Shown: piece after piece, positions 36,045 through 47,383 of the stretch
How the letters are laid out: every line of letters begins with the position of its first letter
Numbering within the stretch: the stretch's first letter is position 1
From: Otatea glauca
Lineage: Eukaryota; Streptophyta; Magnoliopsida; Poales; Poaceae
DNA: 64,000 nt
Direction: 5' to 3'
NCBI GenBank assembly: GCA_036346275.1
Contig: CM070713.1
Span: forward strand, 61,995,567-62,059,566
The notes under the pieces: generated by a model
Seen by the model: the letters and a program-made list of their open reading frames with translations, nothing else
Database searches by the model: none
Told to the model about the DNA's origin: nothing
Translations under genes and position numbers: made by a program

Positions 36045-36466
36045 GTATGTACGCTTTTTCAGAGTTGGTATGCATATTTTTTTTAGACATGCTCCTTTTT
36101 ATGTGCGAATATAAAGATATTTACAAAATATATATGCTATAAACTATTACCTTATTGCAATTTTTTGTGTGTGGTTCACACTGAATTTTCTTATAATTAG
36201 TATACGAGTGTGATCAAAGTGATAAAAGAGTATATCAAATTATACCCACCACTATATACAACTTAAAATGGGTACACTCATATAATAATTATAAGGTACT
36301 CCAATATGATATACATGAAAAAAATTGCAAGTGTATCTATGGTTTTTAGAGTATTTTGTAAATACCTTTATATTCGCACATAAAAAGGAGTATGTCTAAA
36401 AAATATACATACCATCTGTAGAAAAGCGTACATACCACCTAGGTGGTCGATATACTCGTATACTCT

Positions 36467-36815
36467 ATTGCGCGAGACTCTTCACGTTGTGAGATACGAC
36501 ATCAGAAGTAACTACTTCTATAAGTAGAAAAGAGGCTTCCTATACGTAGGACAATACCTTCTAATATATACACACAGTAGAATGTATTTTTAATATAGAG
36601 AGAGAGAGGCTTAGGCACGCAAATATACAGAGAGAAAATAATTGAGCTTCGTTACTATGGATCCGGCATGCAGGTTGTACCGTTAGACTCAGCGAGTGAC
36701 TGAGCAGAATTCAGAAATGATAGGGATGCATGGTTGATGCAGATCGGGTTAGGTTATAGATTCCAATCCAGGTGGAGTCCGCGGGTATCTCAGTAATCAA
36801 AGCAGCCTTTGCGCG
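36467..36815. other. intergenic, nothing recognised
   Basis: Short stretch between the nested MITE/LTR block and the large MULE. No feature supported. Confidence 0.5.
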
Positions 36816-36862
36816 GCGCTATACGCACGTGCATACACCCGTCGATTGTGAGTACAATACAT

Positions 36863-37045
36863 GCGTATTTTCGAAAATACGGATGTGCAGGGAGCCCCTG
36901 GCCCACCCGTGCCGCGAGCCGGACGCGCGACAAAATTTTCGCCATTTTTTCCCTACGCCCGGGCCCACCCTGCCGCTGCCTGGAGCAGCTGCTCCCGCCG
37001 GCGCCGTGGGGCCCACCGAGCCGCGACCTGGAGGTGCGGCTCCCC
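36863..37045. repeat. left terminal inverted repeat of large MULE
   Basis: GC-rich, starting near GTATTTTCGAAAATACGG and then AGCCCCTGGCCCACCCGTGC. It matches the reverse complement of 48540-48725 with many substitutions. Long, GC-rich ends are usual in grass MULEs. Confidence 0.6.
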
Positions 37046-37316
37046 CTGCGCTGGCCCCACCTTGCCGCACCTCCAGCGTGTGGCCTCGAAGGTTTTTTTT
37101 TTTTGCGATGGGCGCAAAAAATAATTTTTTTTCCACGACGGGGGACAGGCGAAATCCAGTGATCGCCGACTGCTCCAGGCGCGGCGCGTGGCAGGCGGGG
37201 CGAGGCGTGGAGAAAAACGGCGGCGGGTATTTTTTCCTTTTTTTCAGAGCATGCGGCTAATATTTTATATGTCTATATTTATGATGAAAAAAATTATGTT
37301 GGAATATAAAGTTTTG

Positions 37317-37561
37317 GAATTGTTCACTGTTATAGCACGACACCTATAATTTTTTGCACGAGTAGCCGTTCTTCAGATAAAATAACAGAACTAACGGGAA
37401 AAAATATACCGGGGTTCTGGACCGCTGGAAATTGCAAAAAAAATCCAGCGATCCGCGTCCGCTGGATTGTGCTGTTTAGAGGCAATTTCAGTTTTTTTTA
37501 TCCGATGGACGGCTAATTGCAGGAAAAATTATACGCGCCGGGCTCGAACAGTAAAAAATTC
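37317..37561. mobile_element. short MULE-type MITE related to 12352-13515
   Basis: The inverse of the right half, GAATTTTTTACTGTTCGAGC and ATAATTTTTCCTG, aligns with the left half GAATTGTTCACTGTTATAGC and ATAATTTTTTGC. Both tips resemble the ACTGTTC tips of the 1.16-kb palindrome. Flanking 9-mers match only partly, so the insertion is old or the ends are slightly off. Confidence 0.55.
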
Positions 37562-37639
37562 TAATTTTTTAGTGTATTAGCCATAATCGAAAATATGGTC
37601 GCAATGAAATGTTGGAAATTAACCGAACTTAATGCACAA

Positions 37640-38643
37640 TATTTTTGTGGGAGGATACATTCATATTTCAACGGCATCTTCCGATAGTATTTGAACGCCA
37701 AGGTGGAGGTGATACGAAATTGTCATCATCATTTACCCCCTCTTTGGTGTTGTTTGAACGTCCTCTTACATTGTTTTTTGAAGGGCCTGCAGTAGTAGTG
37801 CTTGAAGGGCTTCTTCCGATAATGCTTGAACGCCAAGGCGAAGGTGAAACGAAATCGTTATCATCATCATCATCGTCAGGTGCATAGTTAGGAGCATCCC
37901 CCCTCCGGTGGTGCTTGAACAGCCTCTTCCGATAGTTCTTGAACGCCAAGGTGGAGGTGAAACGAAATCGTCATCATCGTCGTCGTCGTCATTTGCATAG
38001 TTACTAGCATGCCCCCCTCCGGTGGTGGTTGCATGTCCTCTTGAAATTGATGATGCAAGATTACTCGTGTCGATCTCTACCCTCCCGTTAGATCCGCTTT
38101 GCGTCTTCTGCGCCAACCGGGCATCACACCTCGCCAAGAGCATGTACATCGCTAAGAATTCGGGATTGTTTTGTTCAAAGAACTCTTCATCCTCCGGGAA
38201 TGACTAACATAGAAGACGATCATACGGAGTAGTGAACTTATGTGTAATATTTAAAAGATTAGTAGGTGAAAAAATATGAAATAACTAACCTTAATATGCT
38301 CTGCATACCGATCGGGTAGCATCAGTACCTTGTAATATCTTGTAGAGAAACCTGTAGAAGAAGGGTGGTCGGCTAGTTCGCACATCCTGAAATACCTTTG
38401 ACGTCACCATTGCAAGTGCGCCTTCAGGTCGTCGGCGGTCAGAAGGGTCAGGCCAGATGTTGTCAAGGCTTGCCTCCGCAATGTCGGGCGCCACTCTTGT
38501 AATTTGGACACCACTTTACTTAGGTTCTCCTCCTTGAATGGATCATCCTTCCCACCACACGTAACCTTCAACGTGTGATGAAGAGCTACGCTGCTCATAT
38601 CAGGTGTCCACGAAAATGCTCTGCTAGAGTAGGATCCAGCCAT
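37640..38643 (-). pseudogene. Myb/SANT-like domain protein with acidic repeat tail, decayed
   Basis: The ORF at 38404-38643 reads FSWTPDMSSVALHHTL, DDPFKEENLSKVVSKLQEW and stops early. A second frame supplies RYYKVLMLPDRYAEHIK up to a GTTAGT donor near 38290. Then FPEDEEFFEQNNPEFLAMYM resumes at about 38205. This is the layout of Myb/SANT-like proteins common in plant transposons. The C-terminal part holds three imperfect copies of an Asp run followed by FVSPPPWRS-TIGR (37670-38010). The Asp runs are read from GTC/ATC triplets. The family call is moderate because the domain is split. A DNA-binding helper of the MULE is one possibility. Confidence 0.5.
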
Positions 38644-39454
38644 GGTGAATAAGTGTGAGTGAGAGCTGTGGTTGTGTGCCTACGGTTTTGCCCTTTATAG
38701 ACTCGAAGTGTATGGACTAAGTGTTGGAAAGTAAGATTGAAGCACACAGACGGGTTGTAAAACAACGCCGCAGTGTGTAGTCTAGTCGGGTTGAAAAGGC
38801 AGTCATGCATGCAAATTGTCAGCACTGACAAAAGTAGGCAGTGAGTGGTCACTTCGAGTTGTGCTAGCATGTATGACAAAGCTTTTGTGAGAACGAGTAG
38901 AAAAAAGATTAGAAGTCCACCAGCGTGTGGTCAAATCAACGTGAGGAAGCTACAGGTGGAGTGTTGTGTAATCGACCTAAAAAAGTTGTAAGCATTGGGC
39001 ACGCTACTTTGCTAATCGCTACCGAAAAAGCCATTGCACGGTCGTCGTCTCCATGAAAGGTTCTAGTTTTTTGGAATTTGGGCTTGTAGTGATTGTTTAG
39101 GGTGTTTCGGGGCTATTACTCTATAATTTGTCATCTAAAAATTTTATTTTACGGAGTATCTTTTGTGGATAAAATGTTAACTGCTAACAATTTGATGAAG
39201 ATAATATCCATTAATGACAGAGTGATCGTCAAACTGGTGATGTTTTTGAAGTGCTTGATGGTTTGATGTTCAATGGATTCATGCACAAAAGGGTTGCTTC
39301 TCCTCGTGAGTTGTGTAATCGTGATGGACCATGGCCTTCATCAGGCTGATGTGAGTAAACAAAAAATCATATGTGATGAAAGCAACATTCATATAACAGA
39401 CTTTAATGCTATATAAGCCTTCTCAGCAATGAATACAATACCTCAGGTAAGCAC

Positions 39455-39655
39455 TAAAATCCATCAGCATTACAATATCTTAACAAGTCTTAGCAACATC
39501 CATCAGCATCACAATAACTTAACGAGGCTTAACAAGTCTTAGCAACATCCATCAGCATTACAATAACTTAACAAGTCTTAGCAACATTACAATAACATAG
39601 CAAGTCTTAGGAACATGCATAAGCATTACAATAACTTAACAAGGCTTAACATTAT
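39455..39655. repeat. minisatellite of 30-50 bp units
   Basis: Units of the type AACTTAACAAGTCTTAGCAACATCCATCAGCATTACAAT repeat about five times with deletions. It lies just 3' of the small acidic ORF. Confidence 0.75.
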
Positions 39656-39662
39656 AAAATAA

Positions 39663-40043
39663 CTAGTTTTTTCCCGAACCATCACTATCAATGTCAATAC
39701 CCTCATCTTCACAATACTGCCAATCATCACGCTTACCCTCGTCATCGCTTTCGTAGTCGTAAGGAAGACACAGATCAGGGTCTACATCCCCTTCAGGCTC
39801 CGCATCCTCTTCCGGCTCTACTTCATCTCTTTGCATCGATTCTCGTGACTGTATAGCAACTTGCTCAAGGCTGCGAGCTATAGCTTCGATATCAATGACA
39901 AAACCATTGTGTGCATTGCCACATGGACATGTGTCAGGACTAAAATTATCTTGGGCAATTTTGTTTAGGTCAGATGCGATACACTCTATTTGTTCCACTG
40001 CCCATGCCAATCCTTTGCTGAGCTTCTCCGAATCCTTGTTCAT
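39663..40043 (-). CDS. small acidic ORF, 126 aa, unknown function
   Basis: A clean ATG at 40041-40043 opens an uninterrupted 126-codon frame. The N-terminal half looks helical (LSKGLAWAVEQIECIASDL), followed by CPCGNAHNG and a strongly acidic tail (EPEEDAEPEGDVDPDL, then DEGIDIDSDGSGKN). I recognise no family. It lies between the PMD and SANT-like genes on the same strand, so it may be part of one of them or an accessory protein of the MULE. It is the only open frame in the element without obvious damage. A chance ORF is possible. Confidence 0.45.
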   Translation of the reverse strand: MNKDSEKLSKGLAWAVEQIECIASDLNKIAQDNFSPDTCPCGNAHNGFVIDIEAIARSLEQVAIQSRESMQRDEVEPEEDAEPEGDVDPDLCLPYDYESDDEGKRDDWQYCEDEGIDIDSDGSGKN

Positions 40044-40399
40044 CTACAAGTATTACAAGTGTGTAATTAACAAACCTAAGTGTCGCTCACCTCGGCGTAG
40101 GGGCTTGTTCGAGCGCAAGCCCCATTCTTGCTGTAAGTCCGAGTTTAGGTCGATGCGATGCACTCATACCTTGCGGATCCGGTCGATCCCGCGGCACCGA
40201 GGTCGAAGAGGTCGATGGCGAGGCAACTGTCGACAACGGCCTCCACGCCGGATTTGCGATGGAGCCGAGCGATTGCCTCCTTGCGTGTTAAATCGCGGTG
40301 CGGGAGGCAACGATCCTTGTATGCAATGATGGGAGATGTTTGGGAGTCCGATGGAGACGCACCCGATAAGTAAGCTATTTAAAGTGATTCATCACACCG

Positions 40400-40490
40400 C
40401 AAGATCTGCCACCCACCATTAAAGCCGCACGACCGTCACTACACATCATCAAAGCCGCATGACCGTCACCCATCATTAAAGCTACTTTCT
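40400..40490. repeat. three tandem copies of an about 30-bp unit
   Basis: CATTAAAGCCGCACGACCGTCAC and two near copies follow each other. The sequence is non-coding. Confidence 0.65.
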
Positions 40491-40499
40491 ACGCTGCGT

Positions 40500-41630
40500 C
40501 GTGCGATCGACCAATTTTCAAACCGCCCAACGTGCCCAAGCTCCCGAGGGCCGCCACGTGTCCGACTGCGCCCCACCCCCACCGCCCCTACCACGCTGCC
40601 CTCTCCCGCTTGCCGCCACGCACTACACAATACTCTAGTTCTCTCGTGTCATGTCTTATTATTTATGCAATTTTGTCGTTATGGGCGCTAGTGTTCAGAA
40701 TATTAATGCGGGAAAAATCGTCACGAACAAGTTAAAAGCATTGGGCAGAGTGTTGCAACTTGTCACTGCCAAAGGTGACCGATGCTTTCCTATTTGACTA
40801 CTCGGCCTGACAAAGCTGATACGTATGACTTGTCTAATCGGCCAGGCAATCGTGAATTGTATAAGTTTGGTGGACATATATTATGAAAACAACATACCAT
40901 ATTGACATAATAAGAAGGATTATCATTCTTAAAGCAGTACGAATTGGCCGACATCAATTACATATACGCACTTCAGTACAGCAATAGAACCGGTCGCTGA
41001 CTCGTAGCTCAACTCGGATCTGTTCCCCGCCTTCGCGGACGACGGAGTTGGTCTTCTGGGAACGTGAACCGATCAGGCGCGTGTGTCGTGCTCCGTAAGT
41101 CGTACTATGTTTATTGCGACGGTGGCATGTGTGGCGTGGCCAACATGTCTTCGACCCACCCAGGAGGCTGTATTGCAAAGTTATGTTAGTGCCGTGCTCA
41201 ACAGTGAATGAGTGCGATAGGTACCTCAGAGTACACGTAATACTTACCGATGCTGGTCGCTCGGTCGTGGAGTGTTGTGCCCACTGAGAGAACTCGTCCC
41301 TGGAAACCTGCACCCACGTATTGTTAGCACTGCTCCGTGTTGGAGTTCTATACAACTGGAGAAACATACCCCCCATGTCGGCCGCACAGATGATGAACCT
41401 GCACCATATTCGCTTGTAGTACGGGCGAAGTTCGCCCAACCAAGTTTGCCGAGGAGGGTGTTGTGGTAAGCGTGGTGGCGCTGGCCACCCTAAGCCGAGC
41501 TTGTTTGGAGGCGGTATTGAGTGGGCGATCCACCTCGGCCGCAAAATAGCATGATATGAATGGAAATGTTAGGTAACTCGTAAAAATATAGGTTCAATAC
41601 GGCGATGACTTCAACGAAATATAATGTACC
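40500..41630. other. MULE interior between PMD gene and acidic ORF
   Basis: A 196-codon minus-strand ORF (40954-41544) lies just past the PMD gene end. It resembles no family and is Ser/Thr/Arg rich, so it may be an exon remnant or chance. No other feature supported. Confidence 0.35.
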
Positions 41631-43803
41631 TCACGTCCGATCGTGAGACCAACCGTGCTCGCCTTGGGGTGTAGGTCCGCCCAATGCAAGATCATGAGGT
41701 AGACGGAACGACGCGGATGCACCCCTTCGTGAACTTGCCGAAGGCAAGTCCCGATCGAGCGAGTCCGGGTCCGAGCATGTGCTTACCTCGGTAGGTGGAG
41801 CAGGTAATTCATGTTGTCGCCGAGATGACGATGGCAGAACAGAGTGTTCCCCCACTGGGCGCTGCGAAAAATACATGCCATAGCGAATAAAATCACATTG
41901 CGTAAGTATTACGAAGTTTTTGAACGAAAGTTAGATGTTATACCTGCGTGTCCTGATCTGAAGACGCACGAGCAAAGCTCGATCGTCTTCCGGTAATGCT
42001 CGGTCGCGACGATCTAGGAGAAGGAGGTTGCGCCCCTGCGCGAGCACCCCGGACGGCGACGTCGCTATGACGACCGCACGTAAAAGTCTTTACGATGCCC
42101 TTCGCATCATCCAACACCGAACGGAGTACCCCTAGCAGGCCGGGAACTGTGTTGCGTTTCCCTTCTCGTATTGCAATAGAAGCCTCGTCAACTATACGAC
42201 TAGCACGCTCTAACTGCACGAGTAAGGAAAATATTGGTTAGGCGTGAATACAAATATTGAAGTCACGTACCTTCCGCTCGTACCGTGTTGTCCTGCTGTG
42301 ATGCGCGGTGCAGAGGGTGGCCGAGGCCCAACTGGTCCTCGTGCGTGACCTCCACGGGCCTCGGTGGAGCGGGTTCAGTAAGTCTACCACGCGTACGTGG
42401 CACGTACCACTCCAGATACGCTACGTACGACTCAGGGTCGTAGGGCCGATTCTCGACCACTACGTGCGCTGTGGCGGACTCCTCCCACGCAGTGGTCCAC
42501 GGTAACTGTGTGAGGCGCCAGTCATCGCTCTGTTGGCCCTTCCGAGATTGCCTGGAAACAACAAAATTTGTAAGTTATGAACTCGGATTGCATCCGAGCG
42601 AGCAAGTAGACTATTGTACAAATTGAATAGTACGAATTTCACTTACCTGTGCACTTTTTGTGGTAGAGGTAGGCCAACTAGAGGGGGGATTTCCTGATGA
42701 AGGCCGAACTGCCGCATCACTCGGGCAGGGAAATGCGGTTCGACCATGTGACAAAACACCATGTGGCATGTTGTCAACCAGTAGTAAATATCCTGGCCAC
42801 ACTGCTGTGACAATCCGTGCGGCGCCATCGTGAACAAGAAATGCGAAGTCCATGGTTGCCATATGATGTCGTCCTCGTGTAGGGTCTCGAAGTAATTATG
42901 ATACTCAGGATAGGCTCGACGAGACCTCTCCCTAGCCCATCCCAACCGACTGGCCGTCCACCGCGTACCCATGGTAGGCCGGTCGACCGGGTCCCCAGCC
43001 TCACCGTAGAATGGAGCCTCCGATGGATACGGGTGCACGGGCTGCTTAAAGTATGGCCGCCCCACAGGGAAGTGCTCCCAGGACCAAATCTGAAGCAGAT
43101 AGTAACAAACTGCAAGCACGGGCACATCTCCCGTAGTCTTCAGGCATGCTTCGCACAATCCCCTATATGTCGCGCAAAGCACCGCTGATCCGAAGCTAAA
43201 CTGTGGCACGTCGTCCAGCTCGGCGTCAGCTAATGCCTCGGCGATGTGGATCAAGCTAGGGTACACGGAGTCTCCTCGCGTGGAAGGAAACAACATCCAC
43301 CAACAAAACAACAGTACGCGATAAGGTGACTCAGTACTACATACACCGGCGTCGCCAGACATTCCATGTACCGCCGGCGGGGATCGTGGAACCCCGAATA
43401 TTCTGCGGGACCGCATGACCAATCGGTGCCGCAACCTAACCTCCAATCAAAGCCACTTCGGTGGCGAGACGATCGGCTTTGCCTCGATAGGCAAACCGTA
43501 ATAATGGCAACATCCTGCGGGTCACCGTCATCTCGCCCCAGCGGAAGTGGAACGTGTGGGTCTCCGGCCTCCAACGATCGACGAGGGCAGATAGTAGAGC
43601 ATCCAAAGAGAAACAGCGACCAATGTCCATTATCCGTGCGAACGGCAATGCACTACCGCCGTAGAAGAGGGCGAGCGCGGATCCAAGGGCGATGGACGCC
43701 GACCCCGAACGAACGGCGGTGGACCGTCCCCCGTGAGCCAGACACTGCTACGATGTTTCCCATCGTACGATGGGTCAAGGAGAGTCTGTGCGTGTCCAGC
43801 CAT
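41631..43803 (-). pseudogene. plant mobile domain (PMD, aminotransferase-like) gene, damaged 5' part
   Basis: The start ATG at 43801-43803 opens MAGHAQTLLDPSYDGKHRS. Frames then change: ALVDRWRPETHTFHFRWGEM (43436-43648), QDVA in another frame, and GLPIEAKPIVSPPKWL with a TGA just before 43446. From 43446 the PMD core is open, with LLQIWSWEHFPVGRP and ARVMRQFG. Exon 1 ends at 42647 at CACAG|GTAAGT and exon 2 starts at 42551 with the frame kept (DDWRLTQLPW, YDPESYVAYLEWYVPRTR). Exons 3 (about 42213-41944) and 4 (from 41861) also join in frame. PMD proteins are mostly carried by plant transposons; some domesticated ones act in nuclear gene silencing. Confidence 0.8.
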
Positions 43804-44039
43804 AACCTGCAGTGAGACAATAAATGGCATGAGTTAGATGTACGAGTAGTGACATAGAGCAGTAAACGTTATAACATGAAAATCAACAAACCACATATCA
43901 TCACAGTACATAACCTTAAGGTACATGGCATTAGCTTGCACGTCGTATTACATTGGTGAACCAAGAATAAAATGACATGCTAGTACTGCAATCAAGTCGT
44001 AATACATTGTCACATGTTACTACGGACAACTCGACGAAC

Positions 44040-46518
44040 CCGCCTTATTAGGCGCTTCATCAGATGACCCATCGCCTCGCACAACCGGCACCTCCGTGGA
44101 AGTAGTTGCGTCTCGCTCTGACTAGCGTCCATGTCGTTACGGATTCGTCGCGGATGCCCGGCGGCCACGACCCCTCCTCTTCAAACTACATTCTGGCACC
44201 AAGTCACTTGCCCGCCACGCCTCCTGTAATGCATGTCCAAATTAGGAGTTGAACTCCGAACTCCATGTCCCGAACAGATGGTCGGTGCTAAAGTACTCCG
44301 ATATGTAGGGCGCGGATGACTGACGGAGAACCGCGCACGCTGCATATACATGGGAGCACGGTTTGTGCAGCAGTTTTGGCTTGTTGCACGTGCAGGTCGC
44401 TACATCGCGTATTGTGCACACTTGTTTACGAGAGCCCCTGCAGTGGCCATCCACGAACTTCTCCCGCAGACGAACTTCAAATTTTCGCCTAACCCCATCC
44501 ATGGTGTGCGCAACGTGCGACCGACCCTTCTCAATCTTCTTCTCCATGTAGGCGTGCATACGTTCCGAGAACTACTTCCCCTTATCCAGGTGCCTCTTAG
44601 TATTGATTCCTCTATTCACGAAGTATCCAACGGTTCTGTTCCAGGTCTCTACTCCACGATGGCACCGATTGGGAGGGACCGGACACCCTTCGTAACACCG
44701 CTGTAAACCTCGACATGTTTGTTGTCATTATTCCGCACCTTGCGCCGCCGGTGTCATGGAGCAGGACCACTTCTCCACTCGAGCATTGAATTGCACCCAC
44801 CGGGAGAAGTTGTTGATCCGGCCTCTGCTTGCTCCGTCGTATGCTTCGAGGTCTCCTCGCCCAAAACTCTCAAATTGCCTCGAACTTCCGCTTTGGTTTT
44901 GCATGCATAGCCTCTTGAATGTCTTCATGACTTCCTTGTCGCGGAATGACTCGTGCAAGTTCGCCGCGAGATGCCTCATGCACCATCGATTGATGACATC
45001 ATTCCATTGGTACGGTGGTCGTGTACCTCCTTGCATGGTGCCGATGGCGACAATAGCCCAAAGATGCCTATCTCGTGATGAGGCACACGCTCGGGCGGTC
45101 CCGACAACCGATCGCTTGACATTGGCAAGAAACCACAACCACCTAGTCGTGTTCTCGCTTTCCACAATCGCATAGGCCACCGGAGTAGCCGGTCGTTGGC
45201 GTCGGCGGCGACCGCCATAAGTATGGTGCCCTTGTACTTGCCGATAGGAAAGTACCGCCCATGGTAAGAACAGTCGGCAGATTTAAACCCCGAATGGTCG
45301 GGTCCGAATGCCCGAACACACGGTCCGTGATGAAACAGCTTCGACCCTTCGTGGGGTGTGGTCTCTCCATCTTGTTGATGTAGGTCCCCGATTGGCTTCG
45401 ACAACCGGTGAAGCAACCGTGGGATGTGGTTGTACGCCTCTTCATCGCAGCCGTACATCATCTCTATTACTTTCTTCTTCGCCGCCACACCTTGCCGTAG
45501 CTAATGTAATATCCCACCATGTTAACCACGCCGCCTTCGTAGCTTCGGAAACGGTGACGTCCGCCGTGACCAAGTGAGAAATCAGTCCGCCACACGAGGA
45601 CGCCACATTTACGTGCTTGTGTAATGGCTCGCAAGCACACAAGCGTGATCTGTCAGACGGTTATTCGAAGCCCAAACTTACGGCCTTCGGTCTCTGCGCA
45701 AGACGGATCTTGCCGGACACTCGTGATCCGTGCACTTTACAATGTACGATCCGGTTTGACCTATACACCCGATGCGTGCGGTGATGTTAACCGTATCTTG
45801 CAATTGCTTGTCGGCGGCACTCTTCGTAGGGAATCGCTGTTCTACGAGGAGAGTATGCCGGTCGAAGCCCAACCATGGTCGTCTTCGTTCGGCAACACGA
45901 GGAAGACATCACCAAATCATCGAGGCGTGAAGACACATAATCCACATCGCGGACACAATGCCACCGATGGGGCCGCATCGCCATCTTCATCGCTATCCGT
46001 GTGGACGCCATCATCATCGTCGGATGTTTCCACGCCCTCCAAGTCTTCTAGTTACTCGTGGCGCCAATACGGCGGACCACCACCGCCGATGTCTTCGCTT
46101 GGGTGAAATTCATCGGCAGAATGTCCTCTCGGACGCTACCACGAGGACTAGAGGTTTCTCCTCTATCCACAAACCGCACATAAACCATCGGGCGACGGTG
46201 TATCTGCGCCTGAGGGTTCATCACAATTTGCATATATTGCCCCCACTGTGAGCTGCCCGCGATCTTGCAGAGCGCCCACAAATAGTCTGTCGAACCAGCC
46301 ACAGCTCTGGCATGTAGGGCTTCGATTACAAGCTTCTTTCGGCAGGTCTCCTCGTCGAATGCGCTCCGCACGCACCTACGGAGCTCGCCCAGGTCCATCT
46401 CCATCAGACCCGGAGCCCGGATCACCTTCCGTTCGCAATTCGAAAGGTCCACCCCACATGGACCATCTCGAACAACGCCGTCACCATAAAACACGAACAA
46501 ATCATGCATATCTGCCAT
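44040..46518 (-). pseudogene. MuDR/MULE transposase, multiply frameshifted
   Basis: In order along the minus strand: an N-terminal region (46048-46518, VDLSNCERKVIRAPGLMEMD, RPMVYVRFVDRGET); a MuDR DNA-binding domain (45678-45872, YIVKCTDHECPAR); and the MULE catalytic core. The core has GKYKGTILMAVAADANDRLL (44976-45488), then AYAIVESENTTRWLWFLANV and RWCMRHLAANL (44728-45180). A SWIM zinc finger follows (44242-44559, CTCNKPKLLHKPCSHVYAAC) and a zinc-knuckle-like CRLCEAMGHLMKR near 44080. All domains of an autonomous MULE transposase are present, but at least five frame changes make it non-functional. Confidence 0.9.
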
Positions 46519-46897
46519 TTAGTACCTACCATAACAAATGGCTCACGCCCATTATATCCTATCCAAACGTATAGTTCGTCAACTCTGTAAAAACTAGTAC
46601 GATGGAGAATCTGGCCATCATTGATTTTCACGTCATATTGTTAGCGTAATTGTTACATTTATGCATAGATTGTGCACTATTACTACTATTGTACGCAGTA
46701 CTAAAAATTTCATATCCTGCTGGTACTACACTAATATAACCATATTCGTAATACTAGTTTTTCCGCTAAATATAATATTTTTGACCTCACATGTACAAAT
46801 GCCGGTATGACATGTATTACTAATTCCAATAAAATCACAATAAACACACACCATTATTTACGCCGGGTATCATCACATTTATTTTATTTTCTGCGAA

Positions 46898-47383
46898 GAG
46901 ATAATTATTTTCTTGTGACTAGCGCATGAGCGAAACAAACTTTAAAAAGCGACCGTTATGCGGTGGAATCCGGGGGCGGGGCGCGGGATATTTTGATTCA
47001 ATTTGATGATGCGGATCCGCCGGACATAATTTTAATTTTTACGAAAAAGCAGGTACCTAGCCCGCCGTTTTTTCATCTCGAAAAAGCGTGCACGGATTTC
47101 AATGTTGAACGCCGATTCATGAGGATTCAAATTTTTATGTGGAAAATTTGGAATCCTCTCTAATCCACCGTTCAACACCGGAAATCCGCTTACACGCTTT
47201 TTCTTAGATGGAAAAACAATGGCTAGGCCCGCCGTTTTTCCGAAAAAATTAAAATTATGTCCAATGATCCGCACCGCCAAATTGAATCAAAATATCCCGC
47301 GCCCCCCCCCCTCGGATTCCACCGCATAACGGTCGCTTTTAAAGTTTGTTTGCTCTATGCTAACCACAAAAAATAATTATCTC
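46898..47383. mobile_element. Mu-like foldback MITE with GAGATAATT ends
   Basis: A 486-bp near-complete palindrome. GAGATAATTATTTTCTTGTG at the left matches the inverse of CACAAAAAATAATTATCTC at the right, and the arms continue through AAGCGACCGTTATGCGGTGG and its inverse. The GAGATAATT start is that of maize Mu ends. It lies about 400 bp upstream of the transposase gene. Flanking 9-mers do not match. Confidence 0.65.

Larger units (their letters stand above)
26998..36466. mobile_element. MITE with long inverted ends, split by LTR A
   Basis: The left tip (26998-27032) ends CTGGGTGGTATG. The rest resumes at 36045 with GTATGTACGCTTTTTCAG and ends near 36466. The inverse of its right arm contains GGTGGTATGTACGCTTTTC and then TATGTGCGAATATAAAG, matching the left arm across at least 100 bp. 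Removing LTR A and one GTATG restores a MITE of about 450 bp. Exact outer target duplication is unclear. Confidence 0.75.

Noticed and set aside
36772..37260. ORFs of 105-162 codons on both strands
   Set aside because: They cover the GC-rich MULE end and have no domain or codon signal.
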